Assembly: GCA_937877455.1 (NCBI GenBank)
Contig: CALFIU010000064.1
Span: 1 to 13,302 of the forward strand
DNA: 13,302 bases
Direction: 5' to 3'
Origin: an uncultured Bacteroidales bacterium
GTDB lineage: Bacteria > Bacteroidota > Bacteroidia > Bacteroidales > UBA3824
Shown here: positions 1 to 7,550 of the stretch, in pieces
Layout: each line of letters opens with the position of its first letter
How positions within the stretch are numbered: the first letter of the stretch is position 1
The notes under the pieces: model-generated
The model's database searches: none
Told to the model about the DNA's origin: nothing
The model's input: the letters and a program-made list of their open reading frames with translations, nothing else
Position numbers and translations under genes: made by a program

Positions 1-559
1 GCTTGGCGAGTGCTTCTAAATTCCGATTTATCGAACGGTTGAGGGCTATCTTGCGGTCGAGGGCAGAAAGGAAAGAAACAGTGCAATCTTGTTGTTTTCT
101 TGATGGCAAAATGATAGGGCAATCAGCAAATGTTTGTGCGGAGATATTCCCTCGTGTACTTCCAACAGACAAATTATTTACCCATTGTTTATAATAATCG
201 CTTATTGTGAAATACCGTATAAACTTTGGATTCACTTTTGACTCGTCTAATTGGTATTTGATGAGGAATCCTGCGAATGCCAATGGTCCATCCTCGGTAT
301 CATATAAATATGCTCGTCCCGTAGAATTGCCAGTCCGTGCAAAGACAATGTCATTTTTTTTGAGAATATATTTTTCTATATCCTTATCAGTGACACTTTT
401 TTTGTCATCATCTAATAATAATCCATCATCAGAGATGTCACTTATACGCAAATAGCGTATCTTGTCTACCGAAAATTCCTCTGCGGAAGCGGGAATACCA
501 TATATGCCAATTTGATTGGGATTGCACAACTCACCCAATTTATATTTTTTCCATTCCAT
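1..559 (-). CDS. hsdS: Type I restriction-modification specificity subunit HsdS (partial, 3' end off the left edge)
   Basis: HsdS is the DNA-recognition subunit that guides the HsdM and HsdR subunits to a bipartite target. About 186 codons are visible. The protein begins MEWKKYKLGELC and contains a first target-recognition domain with the usual HsdS landmarks: YLRISDIS near residues 40-47, a 'KNDIVFARTGNSTG' stretch near 76-89, and 'GSTRGNISAQTF' near 142-153. It then enters the central conserved helix (FLSALDRKIALNRSINRNLEAL), where the window ends, so the second recognition domain is not seen. The start at 559 is preceded by GGAGGA at 568-573, an 8-nt spacing, inside the end of the Fic gene, whose stop is only 4 bp upstream. 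This frame has no stop before the window edge. Intactness and any phase-variable hsdS partners further left cannot be judged. The family call is secure; the target sequence is unknown. Confidence 0.93.
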   Translation of the reverse strand, partial: MEWKKYKLGELCNPNQIGIYGIPASAEEFSVDKIRYLRISDISDDGLLLDDDKKSVTDKDIEKYILKKNDIVFARTGNSTGRAYLYDTEDGPLAFAGFLIKYQLDESKVNPKFIRYFTISDYYKQWVNNLSVGSTRGNISAQTFADCPIILPSRKQQDCTVSFLSALDRKIALNRSINRNLEALAK

Positions 560-569
560 ACTCTTAATC
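540..569 (-). repeat. Direct repeat of the hsdS start region (partner 1505-1534)
   Basis: Thirty bp covering the end of the preceding gene, the spacer and the first seven codons of hsdS match 1505-1534 at 29 positions. The block includes GATTAAGAGTATGGAAT, in which GAT TAA is the last codon and stop of the upstream cargo gene (Fic here, RhuM at the partner). The two copies flank the Fic gene in direct orientation. Confidence 0.9.
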
Positions 570-1442
570 CTCCTGTTCGTAATAATAAGAATAATCTATA
601 CCTTTCATAAACATTTCGCGGTCGTCGATTTTGTCTGTCAAGGCGTTGCGAAGCAGATGGCGGATTTGGGTATCATCAACAGTGCTTTTCTGCATGGCTT
701 GCAGATAGTCGTTCTTGTTTATCTTGCTCCAATCCACACATTTCTTCAATGCGCGTTTGAAGATCAAATCGAGCCAAATGCGCGTGCTGCGGCCGTTCCC
801 TTCCATAAAGGGGTGCGCAACGTTCATCTCCACATATTTGCTCACAATCTCATCGAATGTGGTTTCGGGCATTTTTTCTATCTGTGCAAGTGTTTGCGGC
901 AGATATTGAGCCATGGCAAATTGAAAACCGCCTTTTGCGATGTTTGCTTGGCGTATATGTCCCGCAAAGTCGTACAAGCCGCCAAAGAGAAAGGCGTGAA
1001 TCTTTTGCAAAGCGGCTATTGTGCCTACTTCGGCATCGGAAATCATATTGCTTTCCCAAAATGCGTAGGCTTTTTTGCGGCTCTGTCCGTCGATACTATT
1101 GTCGGAATATGTAAACCAGTTCAAGAATGCCGTGGCTTTGTTGTTCGGGATGTTGGTTGCCACTATGTTGACCTCTTCGGCATCAAGCACGTCAGCCTTT
1201 CGCATTTTGCCATCGGGAGCCTCAAATTTGAACTGGTTAGTGTCGCTAACCAGTTGAACGCCCTCCTTGTCTAACTTGCCTTTCAGGTATTTCCAGTAGT
1301 TGCGGCTTTTTGTATAGTCGTCCTCGTTGTTGATGGCTCGCACAATGTCGGTGGCGGAGAAGTACCACTTGTTGTGTTCGTCGTCCCAAACAGCACGTAC
1401 CTCTCTGTCGTTAAAGAAACGTATGGATATCTTGTCAGCCAT
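564..1442 (-). CDS. Bro-N domain / Fic domain fusion protein (putative AMP-transferase)
   Basis: This 292-residue protein has two parts. Residues 1-115 resemble the Bro-N/DinD-like domain of phage antirepressors (IRFFNDREVRAVWDDE, then WYFSATDIVRAI, an 'APDGKMRKADVLD' segment and 'NWFTYSDNSIDG'). Residues about 120-270 form a Fic fold with the motif HPFMEGNGRSTR (catalytic His210) and an upstream flap-like GGFQFA (171-176). Fic enzymes usually transfer AMP from ATP to a protein hydroxyl. The C-terminus reads DYSYYYEQED; S285-xxx-E289 fits the (S/T)xxxE(G/N) autoinhibitory helix of class III Fic proteins except that Q replaces G/N. The gene lies between the mini-ORF (8-bp overlap) and hsdS (4-bp gap), so it is probably made from the hsd transcript. 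The fusion is a known architecture as I recall it; its target and any role in regulating restriction are not known from the sequence. Confidence 0.92.
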   Translation of the reverse strand: MADKISIRFFNDREVRAVWDDEHNKWYFSATDIVRAINNEDDYTKSRNYWKYLKGKLDKEGVQLVSDTNQFKFEAPDGKMRKADVLDAEEVNIVATNIPNNKATAFLNWFTYSDNSIDGQSRKKAYAFWESNMISDAEVGTIAALQKIHAFLFGGLYDFAGHIRQANIAKGGFQFAMAQYLPQTLAQIEKMPETTFDEIVSKYVEMNVAHPFMEGNGRSTRIWLDLIFKRALKKCVDWSKINKNDYLQAMQKSTVDDTQIRHLLRNALTDKIDDREMFMKGIDYSYYYEQED

Positions 1443-1524
1443 TGAATTTCAGTTGCTTTAATTGTGAAAGGATTTCCGTTTCTAATTTGTGGCTTTGCTC
1501 AAACTTATATTTTTTCAATTCCAT
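1435..1524 (-). CDS. 29-codon chimeric mini-ORF: hsdS-like head joined to hsdM-like tail
   Basis: This short frame starts at ATG 1524 and stops with TGA at 1437-1435, overlapping the Fic start codon by 8 bp. Its first seven residues, MELKKYK, copy the start of HsdS (MEWKKYK). Residues 9 onward (EQSHKLETEILSQLKQL, then KFNG) copy the HsdM C-terminus (EESHKLETEILSQLKQL, then TFNQN). At the DNA level, 1505-1534 matches 540-569 at 29 of 30 positions, and 1449-1505 matches 2563-2619 at 54 of 57. It has a good GGAGAT ribosome site at 1532-1537, the spacing used by hsdS. I infer a recombination scar that has stayed open. It may be translated and couple RhuM to Fic translation, or be a passive relic. 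It is not a known family. Confidence 0.6.
   Translation of the reverse strand: MELKKYKFEQSHKLETEILSQLKQLKFNG
1449..1505 (-). repeat. Direct repeat, copy A, of the hsdM 3' end (partner 2563-2619)
   Basis: These 57 bp match 2563-2619 at 54 positions. The partner encodes the last helix of HsdM; this copy is read in the same frame within the mini-ORF. The three differences are scattered and do not break the frame, which suggests a fairly recent duplication or exchange with a related hsdM. Confidence 0.92.
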
Positions 1525-1534
1525 ACTCTTAATC
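1505..1534 (-). repeat. Direct repeat copy of the hsdS start region at the end of RhuM (partner 540-569)
   Basis: This copy holds the last codon and stop of RhuM, the GAGT spacer and the first codons of the mini-ORF. It directly abuts the hsdM-tail repeat at 1449-1505, and the join at about 1505 is the presumed recombination breakpoint. Confidence 0.9.
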
Positions 1535-2542
1535 TCCTTTCTTTCCGAGCATTCCTCTTACTTGCTTGTCGAAGTCGGAGTCGATGCGTTGTGTTTTGTT
1601 GAAAATGCTGTATTCGCTTTCTGCCTTTTCTTTGGCTTGCGTTGCCGAGATGTGGCCTTTGTCGGGCAGAATCTTATAGTCGTTAAACGTCAGAAACTTG
1701 TCCACACTGGCTGCAAACTGCTCCATAGTGAAGGCGTTATGACGCTCTATTTGGTTCTCAATGTAGTCGAAATACGAAGTTACGGCACGCTCCAACTGCT
1801 TGATTTCCTTTTCAGGAAGATAGTTTTTGGCTACCGAAACGTCGCTCTTCAAAATCCGCCCGTCTGGTGCGTTTTTCCAAGTTGTCAGCCCCATGTGTTC
1901 CTTGGTGTGGTCGGCATTTTTATAGACAATCTCCGCTGCCGTTTGCCACGTTATGGCATAGTGGAAGCGGTTTTGAATCATGGCGTAGAAGTCCTTTGTC
2001 GTCGGTGCGTTCTTATCGTAGTCGGTGCTGCACTCGGCGTAAATGTCGGTAATCTGTTGCCAGATGCGACGCTCGCTTGCTCGTATGGAGCGCACCCTTT
2101 CGAGCAACTCGCGGAAGTAGTCAACACCAAAAACTGCCGTACCTTGTTTCAGCCGATCGTCGTCGAGCACAAAGCCCTTGCGGATATATTCGTTCAGAAT
2201 CTTTGTTGCCCATTGGCGGAACTTTGTGGCGCGGGCGGATGATACACGGTAGCCAACGGAGATGATCACGTCGAGATTGTAAAAATCCACCTCCTCTGTT
2301 ACTTCACCTCGGATACCTCTGTTTACGACGGTTGCAATTTTTGCAATTGTCGTGTCTTTAGAGAGTTCGCCATCTTTATAAATGTTGGCAATATGCCTGC
2401 TTATACCCGATTTGTCGACTCCAAACAACTGCGCCATAGCCTTTTGCGTACACCAAATAGTCTCGTCCTTTATGACCACTTGCACACGCCCTTCTTCATC
2501 GGGCAGGTTATATAGTATGAATTGAATTTCGTTGTTGCTCAT
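1529..2542 (-). CDS. RhuM-family protein (virulence RhuM family, winged-helix-like N-terminus)
   Basis: The 337-residue product matches the RhuM family, named after a gene in a Salmonella pathogenicity island and often found beside type I restriction genes; its biochemical role is not established. Seen here: a likely helix-turn-helix segment TQKAMAQLFGVDKSGISRHI (32-51), the family hallmark FYNLDVIISVGYRV at 87-100, followed by an ARATKFRQWAT helix, and a long charged helical C-terminal half including FYAMIQNRFHYAITW. Length is normal for the family. It starts 3 bp after the hsdM stop with no clear Shine-Dalgarno sequence, so translation is probably coupled to hsdM. The last codon, stop and spacer (GAT TAA GAGT) are identical to those at the end of the Fic gene. 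A DNA-binding regulatory role is plausible but is inference only. Confidence 0.9.
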   Translation of the reverse strand: MSNNEIQFILYNLPDEEGRVQVVIKDETIWCTQKAMAQLFGVDKSGISRHIANIYKDGELSKDTTIAKIATVVNRGIRGEVTEEVDFYNLDVIISVGYRVSSARATKFRQWATKILNEYIRKGFVLDDDRLKQGTAVFGVDYFRELLERVRSIRASERRIWQQITDIYAECSTDYDKNAPTTKDFYAMIQNRFHYAITWQTAAEIVYKNADHTKEHMGLTTWKNAPDGRILKSDVSVAKNYLPEKEIKQLERAVTSYFDYIENQIERHNAFTMEQFAASVDKFLTFNDYKILPDKGHISATQAKEKAESEYSIFNKTQRIDSDFDKQVRGMLGKKGD

Positions 2543-2545
2543 GCG

Positions 2546-4189
2546 TTAGTTCTGATTAAAAGTCAGTTGCTTTAATTGTGAAAGAATCTCCGTTTCTAAT
2601 TTGTGGCTTTCCTCAAACTGTTTTGTCAAGGTGTCTTGATAGTTGGCTATGCGGCGGTTGAACTCTTCCTCGGTTATGTCCACGTAGTCTATCTTGATGT
2701 CGAAATACTGACCTGCCGAAAGGCTGTAGTTCTTCTCCTTGATTTCGTCGTATGTAACGGCAACAGAAAAATCGTCGATGGCCTTTTTCTCGTTGAAGGT
2801 ATTGACAATCATATCAATTTCTTCGTCGCGCAGACGGTGTTTTTGCAGATTGTCTTCCTTGTAGTCTTCGCCCAATTTGCTGGCGTCTATCAATACTACC
2901 TTGTCGGTGGTTTTTGATTTGTCGAAAAACAGAACCGACACATTCGTACCCGTATTGGCAAACACATTGCTTGGCATAGACACGCAGCCATATACAATCC
3001 TGTCGTCGACAATCTTTTGCAGAATCTTTTTCTCTATGCCACTCTTTGCCGTGATAAATCCTGTTGGGATAACGATTGCGCCTTTTCCTTTGCCTTCCTT
3101 CAAAGAGTTGATAACGTGCTGTATAAAACATGTGTAAATCGCCATCGATTCCTTTTTCTTGGCAGGGACATTTGGCACTCCTGCCCAAAAACGAGCCGGC
3201 ATGGCGGCAATCTTTTCACGGGTGTTGGAAAAGTCCATCTTGAACGGTGGATTGCTGACCACGAAATCAAACTGGCGCAGTTGTTGTCCGTCGTCGCTCT
3301 TATGGTATGGAGCAACAAGCGTATCGCCCTGAATGGCATTGTCGAGCGACGATACCAAACCGTTTAGGAGCAGATTGAGTTTCAGCATCTTGTTGGAACG
3401 CTGCGAGATGTCTTGCGAGAAGATAGTGCAGCGGTCTTCGCCAATCTGATGACCAAGAGCCATCAGCAGCGTACCAGTACCAGCCGACGGGTCGTAGCAC
3501 TCTATGCTGTGTAGGTCGGCATTATCGCCCACAAGCAGACGTGCCATGATGGTAGCAATGGCATGTGGCGTGTAATACTCGGCATATTTGCCACCTCCAG
3601 CCGTATTGTAATCTTTGATAAGGTACTCAAAGATAGAGGCAAAGAAGTCGTAATGCTCGGCAAAGGCTTCCTCAAACGAGAAGTTCACCAACTTGTCGAC
3701 CAACGCACGGGCAAACGGCGCACGTTGAGCCGAATCCGTAACAAAGTTTGTCAGCGTCTCGAAAAGCGGAATCTTGGTGTTCTCTGTCGTCTGGGTGGAG
3801 AAGATGTCGACATTCTTTTCGGCAATATCAGTCATCGCACTGTCGAAGATAGCGTCGAAGTCGCCTTTGCCTTGCTGATTCCACAGGTTGGAAATCAAGT
3901 GGTAAGGTTCCAACATGGGTACGTCGGGCGAAATGGCACTCTGCAAAAGCATTCGTTCGTTGTCGGTCAGTTCTGCGTATGCGGTTTCCCACTTGTCAGC
4001 AGCCTTTATCTTCTTGGCTATCTCGCTTTTAGCATTCTTGATTTCGTAACCGAACTTGTCGTTCAAAAACTTGTACAAAAATACCTGTGTGATTATCTTA
4101 TACTCGTTGCCGTCGTTGCCCATGCCGTAAGCGGCGCAGGTCGATTTCAACTCGTCTATTAGTCGGATGGTCTTTTCTTTTATAGTCAT
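2546..4189 (-). CDS. hsdM: Type I restriction-modification DNA methyltransferase subunit HsdM
   Basis: HsdM transfers a methyl group from S-adenosylmethionine to adenine N6 in the site chosen by HsdS, protecting host DNA. The 547-residue protein has the HsdM N-terminal helical domain (about 1-150, including ITQVFLYKFLNDKFG), the EYYTP segment at 204-208 that precedes the methylase core, the SAM-binding motif DPSAGTGT (233-240), and the catalytic motif IV NPPF (313-316) of an N6-adenine methylase. The C-terminal tail (KQFEESHKLETEIL..., about 522-547) is predicted helical and is the part copied in the mini-ORF at 1435-1524. The start is 7 bp after the hsdR stop. All key motifs are present, so it should be active. 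Confidence 0.97.
   Translation of the reverse strand: MTIKEKTIRLIDELKSTCAAYGMGNDGNEYKIITQVFLYKFLNDKFGYEIKNAKSEIAKKIKAADKWETAYAELTDNERMLLQSAISPDVPMLEPYHLISNLWNQQGKGDFDAIFDSAMTDIAEKNVDIFSTQTTENTKIPLFETLTNFVTDSAQRAPFARALVDKLVNFSFEEAFAEHYDFFASIFEYLIKDYNTAGGGKYAEYYTPHAIATIMARLLVGDNADLHSIECYDPSAGTGTLLMALGHQIGEDRCTIFSQDISQRSNKMLKLNLLLNGLVSSLDNAIQGDTLVAPYHKSDDGQQLRQFDFVVSNPPFKMDFSNTREKIAAMPARFWAGVPNVPAKKKESMAIYTCFIQHVINSLKEGKGKGAIVIPTGFITAKSGIEKKILQKIVDDRIVYGCVSMPSNVFANTGTNVSVLFFDKSKTTDKVVLIDASKLGEDYKEDNLQKHRLRDEEIDMIVNTFNEKKAIDDFSVAVTYDEIKEKNYSLSAGQYFDIKIDYVDITEEEFNRRIANYQDTLTKQFEESHKLETEILSQLKQLTFNQN
2563..2619 (-). repeat. Direct repeat, copy B: the hsdM 3' end itself (partner 1449-1505)
   Basis: This is the native location of the 57-bp sequence, encoding the ESHKLETEILSQLKQL part of HsdM. 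The two copies are about 1.1 kb apart in the same direction and flank the RhuM gene. Recombination between them would remove RhuM and fuse the Fic gene directly behind hsdM. Confidence 0.92.
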
Positions 4190-4196
4190 AATTGGT

Positions 4197-7100
4197 TTAT
4201 GCTATGCCATACGTGGCGTTATATTGATTGATATATTGCTGTGAAATGCGTTGCTGTATAAACTTGTAATCGTCCATTTCGGGCTGTATCTGAGGGAAAT
4301 GGTACAGACAACCATTGATGAGCGAGAGTACGGTCCGATTGAAATAAGCATCCTTTTTCAAGATGTCGTTTCTGTCATATACCTTAGCATCAATGTCTTC
4401 CTTGATGATTTTCAAGATGATCATGATTTCCTCGTCGAGAAACGAGAACATTGGTTTCTGGTGCTTTTGTTCACGCTCCTTGTTCACTTCGCGAATACGC
4501 TTGTGAACACGTGCAAACTTGGCATCGCCATTGTATTTCTTCAAAAGGACGTTGTTGCGCTTCTGGAGGTCTTGAAGCCGCTTGATGATGTCGTCGAGAG
4601 CCTTTGTCTCTTCGTTGAACTTGGCAATGGTGTCGATGACAAAACCATGTTCCTTGAATCGCTCCATAAAGGCATCGCGCAAAGAGATGAACTCCGGGTC
4701 ATCTTGGTCGAAATTATTAGTGAAGGACGAAATTGTGCGTTGCCATTTTTCCTTCAACTCTACGCCGCCGGCTATCATGCGCATCTCCTCGGTGCCAATC
4801 TTGCTGAAGTTGAACTCAATATCCATCATCGCTTCGTTGATGAGCACCTTGGTTTCGTCGCTAATGCTGAATGTCTCTTTTTGGTTGATGATGTCGATCC
4901 GGTGCTGAACCTCAGAAAGCAGTTCGGGCAATTTGGTGATTTCCAGATGAGAGAACTTCTCCTTCATGTCGTCGTCGCCAAAAGTGCGGACAATGTTAGC
5001 CATGTTCTTTGCCGAAGTCAGAGCTTTTTTCAAATCGAGCAGCACGGACTTGTCTTCCTCTGTCGAGATTTCAGAAGAGAACTCCTCCGCATTGTCGTAA
5101 GAATAATCGAAAAGCACCTGACGTACTTCTTTCATTTGGCGTACAATCTCTTCCTTGTCTTCGATAACCTGCGTAAAGGTGTCGGTGTTGTTGCCTTCGC
5201 CCGTTTCGTCCACATCATTAAAACGGTTCAACTCTTGCAGATAGGCTTCGTTGGTTTCATCAAAATTGCGCTTGATGTCGGCAAAATCGATGAGGAAACC
5301 ATATCGCATATCCTTGTAGGGGCGATTGACACGTGTGATGGCTTGCAGAAGGTTGTGGTCTTTGAGTTTGCGCCCGAAGTACAGACGTTTTAGGCGTGGT
5401 GCGTCAAAACCGGTCAAAAGCATGTTGAACACAATCAGAATATCAATGGTCATGTTCTTCTTGAAGTCTTTGATGATTTGCTTTCTTACCTCCTTGTCCT
5501 CGTAGTCGTGGAGAATAAGCCCCGCTTTTAGGTTGAGTTTCGGATTGATTTCTTTTTGGATTGCGTCAAAGTTGGCAAAGAGCTTCTCTGCCTGCGTGCT
5601 GGTCTCGCATATAATCATGCCGCCGAGCGTCTTGTCGCCTTGCACAGAACGGAAACTTACAAGGTCGTTGATGATGTATCGGAGCAACTCATTTACATAG
5701 TTGTCGTGCTGAATAATCTCGCTTTTCTTGATTTCCTTTTTCTCGACAAGGGTGTCAAGTTTGTTATATACTTGTGTAAGTTTTTCACGGTACGAAGTTT
5801 CGATGTCTTCACGGATAATCTTCAGCGTATAGCCGTCGGCAATAGAGCGGTCGTAATAATAGGTGTGCAGATAATCGCCAAACACCTTGCACGAAGCACG
5901 TTCTTCTTTTAGAAGCGGTGTGCCGGTCAGGGCTATCTTGATGGATTCCTTGTCGGCATCAAACAAGTTGGCAAGAAAACATCCGCCGGGCTTATATCCA
6001 CGGTGTGCCTCGTCAAGAATGAAAATGCGCTGTAGGTTGGTGGCATAGTTGGTGATGTTGACCTTTTCTTTGTCCTCGGCAAAACGTTGTATGTTGACGA
6101 CGGTAATTTCGGCTTGTCCGCTCGCCCCTTGCTGTGCTTGGTTTTGTCGGAACTGCGCCATCAACTCAGCCCTTGTGTTGGCTGTTGCAACCACTAATCC
6201 GCGGGCTTCAAACTCTTGTTTTGCCTGTTCCAAGAGGTCGAGGCGGTCAACGATGAAATAAAACTTGGCAACCTTGTTTTGCTTAGCGTAGAAGTCATTC
6301 AGAATATAGGTGAGGTAATACGACAGAGCCGTCTTCCCGCTTCCCTGTGTATGCCATACGACACCAGACTTTACACCTTCCGAAAGTTTTTGCCTAATTG
6401 CCAAAGCCGCAAACATCTGTTGATAGCGCATGATGTGTTTTTCGTCGGTCGATTCTATCTTGCCGTCCACTTCGCGCTCCATACGGACGTATGCGATGCC
6501 GTATTGAAGAATGAAAAGCAACCGTTCGGGGCTGCACATCGACGTTAGGATTCTGTTTGTAGGCGTATTCTCCGAAAGATTGGTTTGGTATTCAGGGCTG
6601 GTGTGAATCACTTGACAGTTGTAGTCGCTCAGAATCTTTTTTTCTGTCTCCTTGTTTATGTCAAGGTACGGATAATCCCTATTGTATGGAGCGACCTTCA
6701 AACTGCTGGGGTTCTCTTCCTTGAAACAGTTGAAAGGAGCAGATGTCCTTGCCCCCGTGCAATAAAACGCGCCTTGTATTGGAACAATGCCGCCCAAAGC
6801 GTCATATTCCATGTTGTTGGAGAATATCATCAGTTGGGTGATATTGATGAAACGGCGAAACTTCTTGTTGGGGAAGCGTTCTTTGTTCATACGGGAGCTT
6901 TCTGCCAACATGCCACCGTGATTGTTGGGCTTTTTTACCTCTACAAAGCAAAGGGGCAAGCCGTTAACAAAGAGAGTGATGTCAGGACGGAACTCATCTT
7001 GTCTATTCTTGCAGGTGAACTCAGCCGTTACATGGAAATCGTTGTTCTTCGGATTGTCAAAATCAATCAAACGGACAGGCGACACAGACTTCAACCGTTT

Positions 7101-7355
7101 ATAAAAGCCTCTGCCGAGGTCGTCATCGTTCAGTTCCTTGCGGATGTCGCGCAACACTTGAAGATACTCTCCTTTGTGATTGGGGTTCAGTTCTTCAAAC
7201 TTCTTCTTGAACACTTCCAACAAAATATTGGTATCGGCATCATAGACAGTGCCTTCTGTGGTTTCGTGAATCTTCCCGAAGTACTTATACCCCAATCGAG
7301 TAAGATGCACCATTGCTGGCATCTGCACCCTTGTGGCTTCATTGAACTTTGACAT
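4197..7355 (-). CDS. hsdR: Type I restriction endonuclease and translocase subunit HsdR
   Basis: HsdR uses ATP to pull DNA through the R-M complex and cuts it when translocation stalls. With the start at 7355 the protein has 1052 residues, normal for the family. Seen: the PD-(D/E)xK nuclease core (D125 in RPDITLF, E139 and K141 in FVEVKK), Walker A GSGKT at 338-342, DEAH box LDEAH at 447-451, motif III LTGTP at 476-480, a TGFDAP motif at 648-653, and motif VI TRVNRPY at 674-680. The C-terminal third is helical, as expected for HsdM contact. An upstream ATG at 7463 would add 36 residues of unlike composition and lies on the other side of a likely -7 box (7452-7459), so I prefer MSKFNEATR. It is the first gene of the hsd operon and looks intact. 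Confidence 0.96.
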   Translation of the reverse strand: MSKFNEATRVQMPAMVHLTRLGYKYFGKIHETTEGTVYDADTNILLEVFKKKFEELNPNHKGEYLQVLRDIRKELNDDDLGRGFYKRLKSVSPVRLIDFDNPKNNDFHVTAEFTCKNRQDEFRPDITLFVNGLPLCFVEVKKPNNHGGMLAESSRMNKERFPNKKFRRFINITQLMIFSNNMEYDALGGIVPIQGAFYCTGARTSAPFNCFKEENPSSLKVAPYNRDYPYLDINKETEKKILSDYNCQVIHTSPEYQTNLSENTPTNRILTSMCSPERLLFILQYGIAYVRMEREVDGKIESTDEKHIMRYQQMFAALAIRQKLSEGVKSGVVWHTQGSGKTALSYYLTYILNDFYAKQNKVAKFYFIVDRLDLLEQAKQEFEARGLVVATANTRAELMAQFRQNQAQQGASGQAEITVVNIQRFAEDKEKVNITNYATNLQRIFILDEAHRGYKPGGCFLANLFDADKESIKIALTGTPLLKEERASCKVFGDYLHTYYYDRSIADGYTLKIIREDIETSYREKLTQVYNKLDTLVEKKEIKKSEIIQHDNYVNELLRYIINDLVSFRSVQGDKTLGGMIICETSTQAEKLFANFDAIQKEINPKLNLKAGLILHDYEDKEVRKQIIKDFKKNMTIDILIVFNMLLTGFDAPRLKRLYFGRKLKDHNLLQAITRVNRPYKDMRYGFLIDFADIKRNFDETNEAYLQELNRFNDVDETGEGNNTDTFTQVIEDKEEIVRQMKEVRQVLFDYSYDNAEEFSSEISTEEDKSVLLDLKKALTSAKNMANIVRTFGDDDMKEKFSHLEITKLPELLSEVQHRIDIINQKETFSISDETKVLINEAMMDIEFNFSKIGTEEMRMIAGGVELKEKWQRTISSFTNNFDQDDPEFISLRDAFMERFKEHGFVIDTIAKFNEETKALDDIIKRLQDLQKRNNVLLKKYNGDAKFARVHKRIREVNKEREQKHQKPMFSFLDEEIMIILKIIKEDIDAKVYDRNDILKKDAYFNRTVLSLINGCLYHFPQIQPEMDDYKFIQQRISQQYINQYNATYGIA

Positions 7356-7409
7356 ATCCGCTTCTGTTGTATAATACGTGTTATAAACAAAGAATACCTT
7401 GCTGATGTA

Positions 7410-7439
7410 AGCGCAAACAATTGCTACTTTTTTTGCGCT
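7410..7439. repeat. Perfect 8-bp inverted repeat in the hsdR leader
   Basis: AGCGCAAA at 7410-7417 pairs with TTTGCGCT at 7432-7439, leaving a 14-nt centre. It lies just downstream of the candidate -7 box and about 55 bp before hsdR, so it could be an operator for a control protein or a leader hairpin. No bound protein is identified. Nothing else is evident between 7356 and 7550 apart from the -7 box. Confidence 0.45.
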
Positions 7440-7451
7440 CACTTTAATCAG

Positions 7452-7459
7452 CAAAGTTA
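7452..7459 (-). promoter_or_regulatory. Candidate Bacteroidetes -7 promoter box for the hsd operon
   Basis: On the minus strand the sequence is TAACTTTG, an exact TAnnTTTG. It lies 97 bp upstream of the chosen hsdR start. I see no convincing -33 TTG element at the usual distance, so the call rests on the -7 box and its position before the first gene of the operon. Confidence 0.45.
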
Positions 7460-7550
7460 ACAAAAATCGATGGAATAACGACTTTTGCTATATTAATTTA
7501 AGGTTAAGAAGACGGATTATTTTATGTATTCTTTTGTAATTGTACAGTGA

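Noticed and set aside
516..1274. Long plus-strand frame of 252 codons opposite the Fic gene
   Set aside because: It is antisense to a clearly conserved Fic/Bro-N gene and shows no recognisable domain; its open frame is a by-product of the codon use of the real gene.
1442..2242. Plus-strand frame of 266 codons opposite RhuM
   Set aside because: It is an antisense shadow of RhuM with no supporting motif.
4251..5393. Plus-strand frame of 380 codons opposite hsdR
   Set aside because: It is antisense to the HsdR C-terminal half and rich in Val, Leu and Phe as expected for a shadow; no ribosome site or motif.
6585..7352. Plus-strand frame of 255 codons opposite the hsdR 5' part
   Set aside because: It mirrors the HsdR N-terminal nuclease region, which is unmistakable on the minus strand.
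7356..7463. Longer HsdR with a start at 7463 (36 extra residues)
   Set aside because: The extra segment is hydrophobic and unlike the HsdR N-terminus, and it would place the likely -7 box at 7452-7459 inside the gene. MSKFNEATR at 7355 gives the usual family length.
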